Source: an uncultured Dokdonia sp. (GTDB lineage: Bacteria > Bacteroidota > Bacteroidia > Flavobacteriales > Flavobacteriaceae). Taken from it: a stretch of DNA of 58,716 nucleotides. The position numbers and the translations under genes were made by a program. This document shows, piece by piece, positions 18,319 through 28,562 of this stretch. Numbering within the stretch: position 1 is the first letter of the stretch; every line of letters begins with the position of its first letter. Location of the stretch: assembly GCF_937910895.1 (NCBI RefSeq), contig NZ_CALEMI010000149.1:1-58716 (forward strand). The letters run 5' to 3'. The notes under the pieces are model-generated. The model saw nothing but the letters and a program-made list of their open reading frames with translations, was not told the origin of the DNA and searched no databases.

Positions 18319-18331
18319 TTTCGCGAAAGCG
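18319..18331. repeat. Partial palindrome copy between msrB genes
   Basis: TTTCGCGAAAGCG keeps the centre and right arm, but the left GC of the palindrome is lost (ATTATTTTCGCG). Confidence 0.75.
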
Positions 18332-18385
18332 GAAATCTTTTCTTAGTTAGTTCTATATTACAAGTCAATAGGCAATTCCTTTTTC

Positions 18386-18865
18386 TCATTCTCCTTCTGG
18401 TACAAATACCAAAGCATCACCATTTATGCAGTGACGTTTGCCAGTAGTATTTTTCGGGCCATCATTAAATACGTGTCCCAAATGACCTCCACACGTTGCA
18501 CAATGCTCTTCTGTTCTTGTATATCCTAGTTTACGATCTGTAGCGTATGCTACATTTCCTTCAACAGGACGATCAAAACTTGGCCATCCTGTACCGCTAT
18601 CAAATTTGTGTTTTCCTTCAAAAACAGGAGTGCCACAACCTGCACATTTATACGTTCCGTCTGAGTAAATTTTGTTCAATTCACTAGAAAACGGTCGCTC
18701 GGTACCTTCCTCGCGTAATATATAATATTGATCTTCAGTCAGTTCAGCTTTCCATTCAGCTTCTGTTTTTTGAACAGGGAATACTTCAGTTTCTTTTTCT
18801 TGTGCTTTTCCATTACAGCTTACTAACAGCAATGTAAATAAAGCAAGTGCACATTGTTTTATCAT
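18386..18865 (-). CDS. msrB: MsrB methionine sulfoxide reductase, lipoprotein
   Basis: This second MsrB is 159 residues with a lipoprotein signal (LLVSC, Cys17), so it works in the periplasm or on a membrane. Zinc ligands Cys74/77 and Cys122/125 and catalytic Cys146 (KRHCINGD) are present. Unlike the downstream copy it has Thr92 in SGTGWPSF where the other has Cys, so it lacks the usual resolving cysteine and should use another reductant path. It is the first gene of the tandem msrB pair. Confidence 0.92.
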   Translation of the reverse strand: MIKQCALALFTLLLVSCNGKAQEKETEVFPVQKTEAEWKAELTEDQYYILREEGTERPFSSELNKIYSDGTYKCAGCGTPVFEGKHKFDSGTGWPSFDRPVEGNVAYATDRKLGYTRTEEHCATCGGHLGHVFNDGPKNTTGKRHCINGDALVFVPEGE

Positions 18866-19121
18866 AACGTTTCTCTTTTTTGTAAAAATACGATTTATCG
18901 GTTTTTATGTCGTTAAAACTATTCTAAAATGACACATTAAAATTTTGTGCACAAACTAACAACTATAACGTTGTAGATTTAAGGAGCTGCCCGTAAACAA
19001 GGGTTTCTCTTTTTTATGGGAACTAATATGTTGATTTTTTAATGTATTTTTCACATATTAATAGTTACAAAATAAGAGATTTGTCTTAAATTATTAAACT
19101 CGTAAAAATGAACCAACATTT

Positions 19122-20543
19122 ATGAAGATTATACATGTGAGTGCCGAGTGCTATCCCATAGCAAAAGTGGGTGGTCTAGCCGATGTCGTGGGTGCATTAC
19201 CTAAGTATCAAAACAGGATAGGAAACTATGCTACTGTGATCATGCCTTATTACGATACTGCTTATGTTGAAAAAGCAATGACAACAATCGATTTTTGTTA
19301 CAACCTTGTGGTGGATCAAAAGACGTATTTTGCTGAGATACTTTCTGTAGACGATCCTTCTTTGGGGTATCCGCTATTTTTAGTTCGTATTGCCGACTTA
19401 ACAGACCGTAAAGAGGTATATGGCTATGAAGATGATCCGCTGCGTTTTGTTGCATTTCAGCGAGTAGCGCTTCAATGGATCTTACAAAAAAATGACCTTC
19501 CAAATGTTGTACACTGTCACGATCATCACACAGGATTGATCCCTTTTATGATGAGTCATTGTGAAGATTTTTCAGCACTTAAAGATATTCCCACCGTACT
19601 CTCGATACATAATGCTCAATATCAAGGACAATTTTCTCATGAAATGGGAGGAATTTTACCACGCTTTCGCGAAAGCGATCTAGGTCTCCTCGATTGGGGA
19701 GGAATGATCAACCCGCTAGCTGCTGCTATAAAATGTGCCTGGCGTGTAAATACCGTTTCTCCATCCTATATGGAAGAATTAATGCAAAAAGCAAATGGAC
19801 TCGAGTGGTTGCTCAATCATGAAAGTGCAAAATGCGTGGGAATTCTCAATGGAATAGATGCCGAAACTTGGAACCCTGCAACCGATACCTATTTACATAA
19901 AAATTATAATATCCGTACTCGACAATCAGGTCGTAAAGCTAATAAGACAGCATTGTGTGATGAGTTTGGACTGGATGCAAGTAAACCTCTTTTTGGGTTT
20001 ATAGGTCGTTTGGTATGGGAAAAAGGATCAGATATTCTGCCAGCGATCATAGATCAAGCCTTACAAGAATATGATGTTAATGTAATCGTATTAGGTTCTG
20101 GCGCAACAGAAGTCGAATCTCAATTGGCAAATCTTGCTATAAAATATAAAGGCAGTTACAATGCCTATATCGGATATCAAGAACGGATGTCTCATCAAGT
20201 ATATGCAGGCGTAGATTTTTTATTGATGCCTAGCCGTGTAGAACCTTGTGGATTAAACCAAATGTATGCCTTACGCTATGGGTGTATGCCCATTGTAAGA
20301 AGCACTGGTGGCTTAAAAGATACGGTTATTGATCTAGGGGAAGAAGGTGGTTTTGGGATCTGTCATAACGATACATCGGTAGGAGATGTAGTGTATAGTA
20401 TAGGGAGAGCCGTCACTCATTTCAAGGATCAAAAGAAATTTAAAGAAATACAAAAAACAATGATGCAAATAGAGCACAGCTGGGAAAAATCTGCTCAAAT
20501 GTATGTATCTTTATATAATAAGTTAAAAAAAGAAGTAAAATGA
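19122..20543 (+). CDS. glgA: Glycogen synthase GlgA
   Basis: GlgA extends alpha-1,4-glucan from ADP-glucose. The 473-residue GT5 enzyme shows the ADP-glucose loop KVGGLADV (from Lys15), HDHHTGLIPF, and the C-terminal EPCGLNQMYALRYG with STGGLKDTV. The palindrome is read here in another frame as RFRES (181-185). It begins the operon glgA-glgC-glgB and its stop overlaps the glgC start by 4 bp. The 256-bp upstream region contains no other gene and presumably carries the operon promoter. Confidence 0.95.
   Translation: MKIIHVSAECYPIAKVGGLADVVGALPKYQNRIGNYATVIMPYYDTAYVEKAMTTIDFCYNLVVDQKTYFAEILSVDDPSLGYPLFLVRIADLTDRKEVYGYEDDPLRFVAFQRVALQWILQKNDLPNVVHCHDHHTGLIPFMMSHCEDFSALKDIPTVLSIHNAQYQGQFSHEMGGILPRFRESDLGLLDWGGMINPLAAAIKCAWRVNTVSPSYMEELMQKANGLEWLLNHESAKCVGILNGIDAETWNPATDTYLHKNYNIRTRQSGRKANKTALCDEFGLDASKPLFGFIGRLVWEKGSDILPAIIDQALQEYDVNVIVLGSGATEVESQLANLAIKYKGSYNAYIGYQERMSHQVYAGVDFLLMPSRVEPCGLNQMYALRYGCMPIVRSTGGLKDTVIDLGEEGGFGICHNDTSVGDVVYSIGRAVTHFKDQKKFKEIQKTMMQIEHSWEKSAQMYVSLYNKLKKEVK
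19662..19677. repeat. Palindrome copy 6 (CGCTTTCGCGAAAGCG), coding
   Basis: Perfect 16-bp palindrome in glgA, read as RFRES (181-185). Confidence 0.95.
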
Positions 20544-21808
20544 ATAAAAAGGTATTAGCAATTATTTTAGGAGGAGGACAAGGGTCAAGGTTATATCCAC
20601 TTACAAAAATGAGATCCAAACCTGCAGTACCCATTGCGGGGAAGTACCGTCTTGTAGACATTCCTATTTCTAACTGTTTAAGTTCTAATATCAAACGTAT
20701 GTTTGTGTTAACGCAGTTTAACTCAGCTTCTTTAAACAAACATATCAAGCATACGTATCAATTTAGTTATTTTTCTGATGCTTTTGTAGATATTCTTGCT
20801 GCAGAGCAAACCCCAGAAAACAAAGGATGGTTTCAGGGTACAGCAGATGCGGTACGCCAGAGTATGCACCATTTTAAAGGTTACGAATCTGATTATATTT
20901 TAATCCTATCCGGAGATCAATTATACCAGATGGATTTTAATGAAATGCTAGAAGCACATATTGCATCTGACGCCAAAATTAGTATTGCATCCTTACCCGT
21001 AAATGCAAAAGATGCGACTTCATTTGGAATTTTAAAAACGAATGATGACCAAACCATTGGTTCCTTTATAGAAAAGCCAGAAGAAAAATTGTTACCAGAC
21101 TGGAAATCAAATGTATCTCCAGCTATGAAAAAAGAAGGAAAACACTATCTAGCTTCTATGGGGATTTACATCTTTAATAAAGACTTATTAATAGAACTTT
21201 TAGAGGGTACAAAAACCAATGATTTTGGAAAGGAAATTATTCCGCAAGCCATTAGTGAGCACAAAGTATTAAGTTATGCGTATGAAGGCTATTGGACAGA
21301 TATAGGAAACATAGAATCTTTCTTTGAAGCCAATATAGACCTGACATCTGACATTCCAAAATTCAATCTCTTTAATAGAGACCGTAGCATATTAACACGC
21401 CCTCGTGTGTTACCCCCAACAAAAATATCTGGTACCACCTTAGAGAAATCTATTGTAGCAGAAGGAAGTATCATACATGGGAGTCGTATTGCTAACTCTG
21501 TCATAGGAATTCGTTCAAGAGTAGGAAAAGGGACAGTGATAGAAAACTCCTATGTGATGGGAAGTAATCGCTTTTTAGATTTAGAAGAAATTGATGCTGC
21601 TCGTGCCAAAGGGATCCCCCATGAAGGAATTGGAGATCGTTGCTTTATTACAAATTGTATTATTGATAAAAACGCCAAGATAGGAGACGATGTTCGTATC
21701 ACTGGAGGAAAACACCTAGAAGATATAGAGACAGACACCTATGTGGTAAGAGATGGCATTGTCGTTGTTAAAAATGGAGCTTTGATCCCTTCAGGAACCA
21801 TTATTTAA
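20540..21808 (+). CDS. glgC: Glucose-1-phosphate adenylyltransferase GlgC
   Basis: GlgC makes ADP-glucose from glucose-1-phosphate and ATP, the committed step of glycogen synthesis. The 422-residue protein starts with the nucleotidyltransferase motif GGGQGSRLYPLT and continues KPAVPIAGKYRLVDIPISN. It has the SGDQLYQMDF catalytic region, FIEKP, and a C-terminal left-handed beta-helix (hexapeptide repeats, for example SIIHGSRIANSVIGIRS). It overlaps glgA by 4 bp and ends 2 bp before glgB. The order matches glgA-glgC-glgB gene sets of Bacteroidota. Confidence 0.95.
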   Translation: MNKKVLAIILGGGQGSRLYPLTKMRSKPAVPIAGKYRLVDIPISNCLSSNIKRMFVLTQFNSASLNKHIKHTYQFSYFSDAFVDILAAEQTPENKGWFQGTADAVRQSMHHFKGYESDYILILSGDQLYQMDFNEMLEAHIASDAKISIASLPVNAKDATSFGILKTNDDQTIGSFIEKPEEKLLPDWKSNVSPAMKKEGKHYLASMGIYIFNKDLLIELLEGTKTNDFGKEIIPQAISEHKVLSYAYEGYWTDIGNIESFFEANIDLTSDIPKFNLFNRDRSILTRPRVLPPTKISGTTLEKSIVAEGSIIHGSRIANSVIGIRSRVGKGTVIENSYVMGSNRFLDLEEIDAARAKGIPHEGIGDRCFITNCIIDKNAKIGDDVRITGGKHLEDIETDTYVVRDGIVVVKNGALIPSGTII

Positions 21809-21810
21809 CT

Positions 21811-23721
21811 ATGAATAGTGTACAAACCTACAGTCTATTTACAGATTTTGACATTTCGTTGTTTAAAGCTGGAAAACACTTTCGTTTACACGAAAAAATG
21901 GGCTCGCATATTTGCACGGTAGACGGTGTAAAAGGAACCTATTTTGCTGTTTGGGCACCAAGTGCAAACCAAGTATCAGTGATCGGTGATTTTAATCACT
22001 GGCAAGATGGCGAACATAAGCTTCAGGTACGTTGGGATGCCAGCGGTATTTGGGAAGGATTTATTCCCACCGTTGGTCATAGCGATACCTACAAATACAA
22101 AATTCATTCTAACCATAACGGAATTGTTACCGAAAAAGCAGATCCTTTTGCCAGACGTGCCGAGCATCCGCCTAAAACGGCTTCTATCGTCTATAGTACA
22201 GATCATGTCTGGAAAGACAAGGACTGGATGAAAAAGCGACACAAGCATAACAGCTTGAAAGCGCCTTACTCTGTGTATGAAATCCATCTAGGATCTTGGA
22301 AACGTAACGTTGAAGAAAATAGAAGTTTAAGTTATTCAGAACTCGCAACTGAACTAGTAACTTATATCAAAGAAATGAACTTTACACACGTAGAGTTGAT
22401 GCCTATCATGGAATATCCCTATGATCCGAGTTGGGGCTACCAACTTACAGGGTATTTTGCACCTACCTCTCGTTTTGGATACCCAGAAGAATTAATGACA
22501 CTCATCGATGCGTTTCATCAAAACGATATTGGAGTCATCTTAGATTGGGTACCCTCTCATTTTCCAGAAGATGCCCACGGACTCGGTAATTTTGACGGAA
22601 CCGCTTGTTACGAACATCCAGACCGTCGTAAAGGATATCATCCCGATTGGAAATCATTGATTTTTAATTATGAAAGAAATGAAGTACGTTCTTTTCTGAT
22701 CAGTAATGCGTTATTTTGGCTAGATCAATATCATATAGACGGTTTACGCGTAGATGCTGTAGCCTCTATGCTCTATCTTGATTATAGCCGAGAAGAAGGC
22801 GAGTGGGAACCCAATGATCAGGGCGGGAGAGAAAATCTTGCCGTGATTAGTTTCTTACAAGAACTCAATCAAGAAGTATATGCTAGCTTCCCAGACGTAC
22901 AAACCATCGCCGAAGAATCTACAAGTTTCCCAATGGTAAGCAAGCCTGTATTTGTAGGCGGTTTAGGATTTGGTATGAAATGGATGATGGGGTGGATGCA
23001 CGATACTTTAAACTACTTTAAAAGAGATACTCTATACAGAAATCATCATCATAACGAGATTAGTTTTAGTATGACTTATGGGTTTACAGAAAACTTTATG
23101 TTGCCATTATCCCATGATGAGGTAGTGTACGGAAAACAATCTATCTTAGGTCGTATGCCTGGTGATGAGTGGCAACGCTTTGCAAATCTCAGATTGCTTT
23201 ACACCTATATGTATACACATCCAGGAGGTAAACTTCTTTTTATGGGAAGTGAATTTGGGCAAGGTACTGAGTGGGATTTTAAAGATCAGCTAGATTGGTA
23301 TGTGCTACAATATGATACTCATAAAGGCGTACAGAAAACAGTAGCAGATCTTAACCATTTATATAGAACAGTACCCGCACTCTATGAAAAACAATTTGAA
23401 GCAGAAGGCTTTGAGTGGATCGCTCATGACGATAGTGAAAATGCAGTGTTAAGCTACATACGTAGAGGTAATAAACCCGATACATTAATAATCGGAGTGT
23501 TTAATATGACGCCTGTTCCTCGTCCTAAATATCGTATTGGAGTCCCATTAAAAGGGAGCTTACTCGAAATTTTCAACAGCGACGCTACCATCTATGGAGG
23601 AACTGGAAAATATCACAACAAAAAACTAACTGTTTCCAAAACTTCGTGGAATGGTAAAACACATTCGACAGAAATTATGGTGCCACCGCTAGCAGGAATC
23701 GTATTGGAGTTAAAAGTGTAA
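21811..23721 (+). CDS. glgB: 1,4-alpha-glucan branching enzyme GlgB
   Basis: GlgB forms alpha-1,6 branches in glycogen. The 636-residue protein has a CBM48-like N-terminal domain (about 25-115, YFAVWAPSANQVSVIGDFN) and a GH13 barrel with GLRVDAVASMLYLDY (nucleophile Asp315), TIAEES (Glu368) and LPLSHDEVVYGK, then a C-terminal beta domain. Length is typical of the form with one N-terminal domain. It follows glgC by 2 bp, so the three synthesis genes are translationally coupled. Confidence 0.95.
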   Translation: MNSVQTYSLFTDFDISLFKAGKHFRLHEKMGSHICTVDGVKGTYFAVWAPSANQVSVIGDFNHWQDGEHKLQVRWDASGIWEGFIPTVGHSDTYKYKIHSNHNGIVTEKADPFARRAEHPPKTASIVYSTDHVWKDKDWMKKRHKHNSLKAPYSVYEIHLGSWKRNVEENRSLSYSELATELVTYIKEMNFTHVELMPIMEYPYDPSWGYQLTGYFAPTSRFGYPEELMTLIDAFHQNDIGVILDWVPSHFPEDAHGLGNFDGTACYEHPDRRKGYHPDWKSLIFNYERNEVRSFLISNALFWLDQYHIDGLRVDAVASMLYLDYSREEGEWEPNDQGGRENLAVISFLQELNQEVYASFPDVQTIAEESTSFPMVSKPVFVGGLGFGMKWMMGWMHDTLNYFKRDTLYRNHHHNEISFSMTYGFTENFMLPLSHDEVVYGKQSILGRMPGDEWQRFANLRLLYTYMYTHPGGKLLFMGSEFGQGTEWDFKDQLDWYVLQYDTHKGVQKTVADLNHLYRTVPALYEKQFEAEGFEWIAHDDSENAVLSYIRRGNKPDTLIIGVFNMTPVPRPKYRIGVPLKGSLLEIFNSDATIYGGTGKYHNKKLTVSKTSWNGKTHSTEIMVPPLAGIVLELKV

Positions 23722-23744
23722 TGTTATTTGGCTATAAATCTCTA

Positions 23745-23764
23745 TACGCTTTCGCGAAAGCGTA
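23745..23764. repeat. Palindrome copy 7, extended intergenic form
   Basis: TACGCTTTCGCGAAAGCGTA, 24 bp after the glgB stop, followed by an A-tract (GCGTAAAAATCC). Confidence 0.95.
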
Positions 23765-23884
23765 AAAATCCTCACAAAAAACAAGATAACTACACTACGA
23801 AAACGTTAGCGTTAATAACTTATTACGATTAATTTCCATCTTTTAAATAGATAGTGTTTATTTGAATATTAAAATAATGATGCT

Positions 23885-26299
23885 ATGATTATTAATACAG
23901 AATTGCAACAAAAAGGGAACCAATTTCCCAATCAAATTATAGATTTTTCCAAAGAAGTAGATACGTTATATTTCAAAACCCAAAATCACGTTATCCTACA
24001 GCTTACTGTTTTAAGAGACAGTGTATTGCGTTTTAGATATGCGACAGGTGGTGCTTTTGAAAATGATTTTTCTTATGCTATAGATGAAGATGCACACAGA
24101 GGTTATAATCACTTAGAAGTAACTAGTAATGATGTTAACTATATTGTAACGACTTCAAAGCTTGTTGTTCATATAGAAAAACTAAGCCTTCAAGCCAAAA
24201 TTTATGATTTGAAAGGTACTTTGATTAATGAAGACGAGTTAGGCTTTCATTATGAAGAAAGCTTTGAATTTGGCGGAAACATCGTCAAAATGAGTAAAAA
24301 GGCACAACATGCCGAGAGTTTTTATGGATTAGGTGATAAGCCAATGCACATGAATTTACGTGGTAAGCGTGTGCAAAATTGGGCTACAGATCAGTATGCT
24401 TTTGGTAAAGATCAGGATCCTATCTATAAAAGTGTTCCTTTTTACATAGGACTGAATAAAAAGAAAGCGTATGGAGTTTTCTTTGACAATACGTTTCGAA
24501 CATTTTTTGATTTTTGTCACGAACGTATGGATGTGACTAGCTTTTGGGCACAAGGCGGTGAGATGAATTACTATTTCATTTATGGGCCTTCTATGTCTGA
24601 TGTTGTAAAAAGTTATACCAATCTTACTGGAGTACCAGAATTACCTCCTATGTGGGCATTGGGATATCAACAATGTAAATGGAGCTATTATCCAGAGAGC
24701 AATGTGAAAGAAATAGCGGCTAAGTTTAGAGAATTGAAGATTCCTTGCGATGGAATTTATCTGGATATCGACTATATGGATGGTTTCCGATGTTTTACTT
24801 GGAATAAAGAATATTTTCCAGATCCAAAACGCATGGTTAAAGAACTTGCCGATGATGGTTTTAAAACCATTGTAATCATAGATCCAGGCATTAAAATCGA
24901 TGAAGATTACAGTGTCTATAAAGAAGGTGTAGAAAATGATTATTTCTGTAAACGTGCAGACGGTCCTTATATGAAAGGTAAAGTATGGCCAGGAGAATGT
25001 AATTTTCCTGATTATACCAATCCAGAAGTACGTAAGTGGTGGGCAGGTCTTTTTAAAGAACTTATTAGCGAAATAGGCGTTAAAGGTGTTTGGAATGACA
25101 TGAATGAGCCAGCGGTTATGGAAGTCCCAGGAAAGACATTTCCGCCAGATGTAAGACATGATTATGATGGCAATCCTTGTAGTCATAGAAAAGCACATAA
25201 TATTTATGGAACACAAATGGCACGCGCTACCTATGAAGGCGTCAAGAAATTTGCGTATCCAAAACGTCCTTTTGTCATTACACGTTCTGCATATAGTGGC
25301 GCACAGCGATATACCTCTTCTTGGACAGGTGATAATGTTGCAAGTTGGGAGCATTTATGGGTAGCTAATATTCAGGTGCAACGTATGTGTATCTCAGGAA
25401 TGTCTTTTACGGGAACAGATATAGGAGGATTTGCAGAACAACCTACAGGAGAATTATATGCACGATGGATACAGCTTGGTGTTTTTCATCCATTTTGTAG
25501 AACGCATTCTTCTGGACATCACGGAGAACAAGAACCTTGGGCATTTGATCCAGGTGTCACTGATATTGCTCGTAAGTTTATCAACCTACGCTATCGATTA
25601 TTACCTTATTTGTATACTATGTTCCATGAGTACACTCAAAATGGAACGCCGCTATTAAAACCGCTTGTATATTTTGATCAAGACGATTTACAAACCCATT
25701 ATAGAACGGATGAATTTGTTTTTGGTCATCAGATATTAGTGTGTCCTATTTTGGAACCTAATGCAAAAGGGAGACGTATGTATATACCGAGAGGTATATG
25801 GTATAATTACTGGGACAAACTTCCTGTAGAAGGAGGGAAAGAACAATGGGTAGATGCAGATGTAGATAGTATGCCTTTGTTTATAAAAGCAGGATCTATT
25901 ATTCCTAAATATCCTATTCAACAATATGTAGGAGAGAAGAAGATCGAACAAGTAGAACTTGAAGTACATTATGCATTAGGAAAACATTCATCAAATCTTT
26001 ATGAAGATGCCCAGGACGGTTATGATTATACAAAAGAAAGATATAGTTATAGAACTTTTAAATTTCACGGAAGAGAAGAAGATTGTGTTTTACAACAGCA
26101 TAAGAGAGGAAGCTTTATCACGCCTTATGAAACGTACAGAATACAGTTTATAGGACTCCCTTTTGAAATCAAAGAAATAGAAGTAGACAATACAAAGGTG
26201 TCACTAGAAAGTGTAAATTATGATTCAAAAGCGTGCTCTATCGAAGTAACTAAGAATTTTACGGAGTTACAAATTTTCGGAAACACAGATAATTCGTAA
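23885..26299 (+). CDS. GH31 alpha-glucosidase
   Basis: An 804-residue GH31 enzyme that releases glucose from the non-reducing ends of alpha-glucans. It has the N-terminal beta-sandwich (about 1-240), the GH31 barrel with IYLDIDYMDGF, nucleophile Asp405 in GVWNDMNEP, the acid/base Asp483 in SWTGDN, and GTDIGGF, then proximal and distal beta domains. No signal peptide is visible, so it is probably cytosolic. Its position after glgB suggests it works on glycogen or oligosaccharides derived from it. A palindrome lies in the 163-bp gap, so it may have its own promoter. Confidence 0.92.
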   Translation: MIINTELQQKGNQFPNQIIDFSKEVDTLYFKTQNHVILQLTVLRDSVLRFRYATGGAFENDFSYAIDEDAHRGYNHLEVTSNDVNYIVTTSKLVVHIEKLSLQAKIYDLKGTLINEDELGFHYEESFEFGGNIVKMSKKAQHAESFYGLGDKPMHMNLRGKRVQNWATDQYAFGKDQDPIYKSVPFYIGLNKKKAYGVFFDNTFRTFFDFCHERMDVTSFWAQGGEMNYYFIYGPSMSDVVKSYTNLTGVPELPPMWALGYQQCKWSYYPESNVKEIAAKFRELKIPCDGIYLDIDYMDGFRCFTWNKEYFPDPKRMVKELADDGFKTIVIIDPGIKIDEDYSVYKEGVENDYFCKRADGPYMKGKVWPGECNFPDYTNPEVRKWWAGLFKELISEIGVKGVWNDMNEPAVMEVPGKTFPPDVRHDYDGNPCSHRKAHNIYGTQMARATYEGVKKFAYPKRPFVITRSAYSGAQRYTSSWTGDNVASWEHLWVANIQVQRMCISGMSFTGTDIGGFAEQPTGELYARWIQLGVFHPFCRTHSSGHHGEQEPWAFDPGVTDIARKFINLRYRLLPYLYTMFHEYTQNGTPLLKPLVYFDQDDLQTHYRTDEFVFGHQILVCPILEPNAKGRRMYIPRGIWYNYWDKLPVEGGKEQWVDADVDSMPLFIKAGSIIPKYPIQQYVGEKKIEQVELEVHYALGKHSSNLYEDAQDGYDYTKERYSYRTFKFHGREEDCVLQQHKRGSFITPYETYRIQFIGLPFEIKEIEVDNTKVSLESVNYDSKACSIEVTKNFTELQIFGNTDNS

Positions 26300-26325
26300 C
26301 TTTAGTGACTAAACGAATAATAGCC

Positions 26326-27153
26326 ATGAAAACAAAGCAATTATGTACCCTTCTATTAACTGTTGTATTAATATGCGCTTGTAAAACAAGCCCTTTTACA
26401 GGAAAGAAAACGCTAAATTTTGTAAGCAATGCTCAACTATTCCCTATGGCATTTCAGCAGTATGATCAGTTTCTTTCTGAAAATAAGGTAATAACAGGAA
26501 CGGAAGATGCAAGAATGGTAAAAAGTGTAGGAGAAAAAATTAAAGTTGCTGCAGAACGTTACCTCACTTCATTAGGTGAGCCAGGCTATCTTAAAGATTA
26601 TAGATGGGAATATAACCTTGTAGCCGATGAGGCTATTAATGCTTGGGCAATGCCAGGTGGTAAAATTGTGGTCTATACTGGAATCTTACCAATCACTCAA
26701 ACAGAAACAGGACTCGCGATGGTAATGGGACACGAGTTAGCACACGCACTTGCAGACCACGGAGCACAGCGTATGAGCGCCGCACAGTTACAGCAAATAG
26801 GAGCGCTTGGGGTTGCTGTTGGAACAGGAGTAGCTGGACAAAGTCAAGAACAACAAGCCACTTGGATGCAAGCCTATGGTCTGGCTTCACAAGTAGGAGC
26901 GATGCTACCTTTTAGCCGTTCTCATGAGACACAGGCAGATGAGATAGGAATTGTCATAGCAGCCATTGCAGGATATAATCCTGACGAAGCTGCCAATTTA
27001 TGGAGACGCATGAAACAGGCAAGTAACGGGCAAGCACCACCACAAATATTAAGTACACACCCGTCTAATGATACTAGAATTGCAAACCTCACTGCAAAAG
27101 CACCATTTGCCAAACAAGAAGCTGCCAAATTTGGAGTGACTACATTTAAATAA
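26326..27153 (+). CDS. M48 family metalloprotease, lipoprotein
   Basis: This is a zinc peptidase of 275 residues. The lipoprotein signal MKTKQLCTLLLTVVLICAC (Cys19) fits the ATG at 26326 better than the upstream GTG at 26305. The zinc motif is HELAH (136-140) with the third ligand in ETQADEIG. It resembles LoiP/BepA/Oma1-type proteases that clean up misfolded envelope proteins. It starts 26 bp after the GH31 stop, so read-through from that gene is possible, but the function is unrelated. A terminator follows at 27203-27236. Confidence 0.9.
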   Translation: MKTKQLCTLLLTVVLICACKTSPFTGKKTLNFVSNAQLFPMAFQQYDQFLSENKVITGTEDARMVKSVGEKIKVAAERYLTSLGEPGYLKDYRWEYNLVADEAINAWAMPGGKIVVYTGILPITQTETGLAMVMGHELAHALADHGAQRMSAAQLQQIGALGVAVGTGVAGQSQEQQATWMQAYGLASQVGAMLPFSRSHETQADEIGIVIAAIAGYNPDEAANLWRRMKQASNGQAPPQILSTHPSNDTRIANLTAKAPFAKQEAAKFGVTTFK

Positions 27154-27202
27154 AAAAGTCTTTTAAACAACTTCAATAAAGATTTAAGAATAATATATCA
27201 TA

Positions 27203-27236
27203 AGGAAAGCTACGCAATCGTGTAGCTTTCTTATTT
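27203..27236 (+). terminator. Rho-independent terminator
   Basis: GAAAGCTAC (27205-27213) pairs with GTAGCTTTC (27222-27230), then TTATTTT. It separates the M48 gene from the MFS gene. Confidence 0.8.
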
Positions 27237-27243
27237 TAGTGCT

Positions 27244-28542
27244 ATGAAGATACTGTTACAAAAAGGCGATAAGAAACTTTTGAATGCTTGGGCATTCTAT
27301 GATTGGGCAAACTCTGTATATAGTCTGGTCATTGCATCTGCAATTTTCCCCATATTTTACGATGCTATTTTCGAAATACAAGGAATAAATACCTTAGTCG
27401 TTTTTGGGAAAGAGTGGAAGAGTAGTTCCTTAATCTTTGGAACAACAGCAGTTGCTTTCTCTATAGTAGCAATGATTTCTCCATTACTTTCTGGTGTCGC
27501 TGATTTTTTAGGAAATAAAAAGATTTTTCTAAAGTTCTTTTGTTATCTGGGAGCATCTAGTACGATAGGATTATACTTTTTTTCCATAGAGCATATCTAT
27601 ATAGGTCTTACCTTGTATTTGCTCGCACTTATAGGTTTCTGGGGGAGTTTGGTGTTTTACAACTCATACTTGCCAGACATAGCTCATGTAGACCAACATG
27701 ATAGTATCAGTGCCAAGGGTTTCTCTCTAGGATATATAGGGAGTGTGATTCTTCTAGTTGCTTGTTTAATCATGATTATGAGTCAAGAAAGTGGAGAAGA
27801 CAAAGTAACCATGATGCGCTTTTCATTTGTTTTAACTGGGGTCTGGTGGATTGTATTTAGTCAGTATACCTATCTCTATTTGCCCAAAGGTAATAAGAGT
27901 GATGGTAGCTTATCTAAAAGTGTTTTTTATCAGGGCTTTAAAGAGTTTAAGGCCATTTGGATAGAGATGCAACATAAACCTCGTTTAAAATCATACCTAA
28001 TCGCTTTTTTTGTGTACAGTATGGGAGTTCAAACCGTAATGCTGGCAGCTGCGTATTTTGGAGCCGAAGAATTAGATTGGGGGGACACTGATAAAACCTT
28101 TGGACTTATAACAAGTATCTTATTAATTCAATTGGTTGCTGTATTAGGAGCATTTTTGACATCAAAATTGTCTTCAAAAATTGGAAATATTAAAGCACTT
28201 ATCGTTATTAATATGATATGGATAGGGATTTGTGCGTGGGCATTTTTTGTGTACACACCTATCCAATTTTATATCACTGCAGGTGTTGTAGGTTTGGTTA
28301 TGGGAGGTGTGCAAGCACTTTCAAGGTCTACCTATGCTAAGTTTCTTCCAGAAACAGATGACACTACTTCCTACTTTAGTTTTTATGACGTATCAGAAAA
28401 AATAGGAATTGTATTTGGGATGATTATGTTTTTAACCATGCAGGAAGTAACAAAGAGTATGAGATACTCTATTATATTTTTAATCTTATTTTTTGGTGTG
28501 GGTGTTTTACTATTAAAAAAGGTGCCAAAGAAAGAAAAATAA
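27244..28542 (+). CDS. MFS transporter, UMF1/Atg22-like family
   Basis: The 432-residue protein has about 12 membrane segments and the family hallmark NAWAFYDWANSVYSLVIAS at the N-terminus. The central loop around 215-240 is charged, and the second half carries the motif GGVQALSRSTYAKFLPE. UMF1 proteins are proposed exporters of amino acids or related solutes; the substrate is not known. It starts right after the terminator of the M48 gene. A split palindrome lies just downstream. Confidence 0.88.
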   Translation: MKILLQKGDKKLLNAWAFYDWANSVYSLVIASAIFPIFYDAIFEIQGINTLVVFGKEWKSSSLIFGTTAVAFSIVAMISPLLSGVADFLGNKKIFLKFFCYLGASSTIGLYFFSIEHIYIGLTLYLLALIGFWGSLVFYNSYLPDIAHVDQHDSISAKGFSLGYIGSVILLVACLIMIMSQESGEDKVTMMRFSFVLTGVWWIVFSQYTYLYLPKGNKSDGSLSKSVFYQGFKEFKAIWIEMQHKPRLKSYLIAFFVYSMGVQTVMLAAAYFGAEELDWGDTDKTFGLITSILLIQLVAVLGAFLTSKLSSKIGNIKALIVINMIWIGICAWAFFVYTPIQFYITAGVVGLVMGGVQALSRSTYAKFLPETDDTTSYFSFYDVSEKIGIVFGMIMFLTMQEVTKSMRYSIIFLILFFGVGVLLLKKVPKKEK

Positions 28543-28562
28543 TAGGATGCTGTATTTTAGAG

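Noticed and set aside
26305-26325. GTG start for the M48 gene
   Set aside because: The ATG at 26326 begins a proper lipoprotein signal peptide; the GTG adds unlikely residues.
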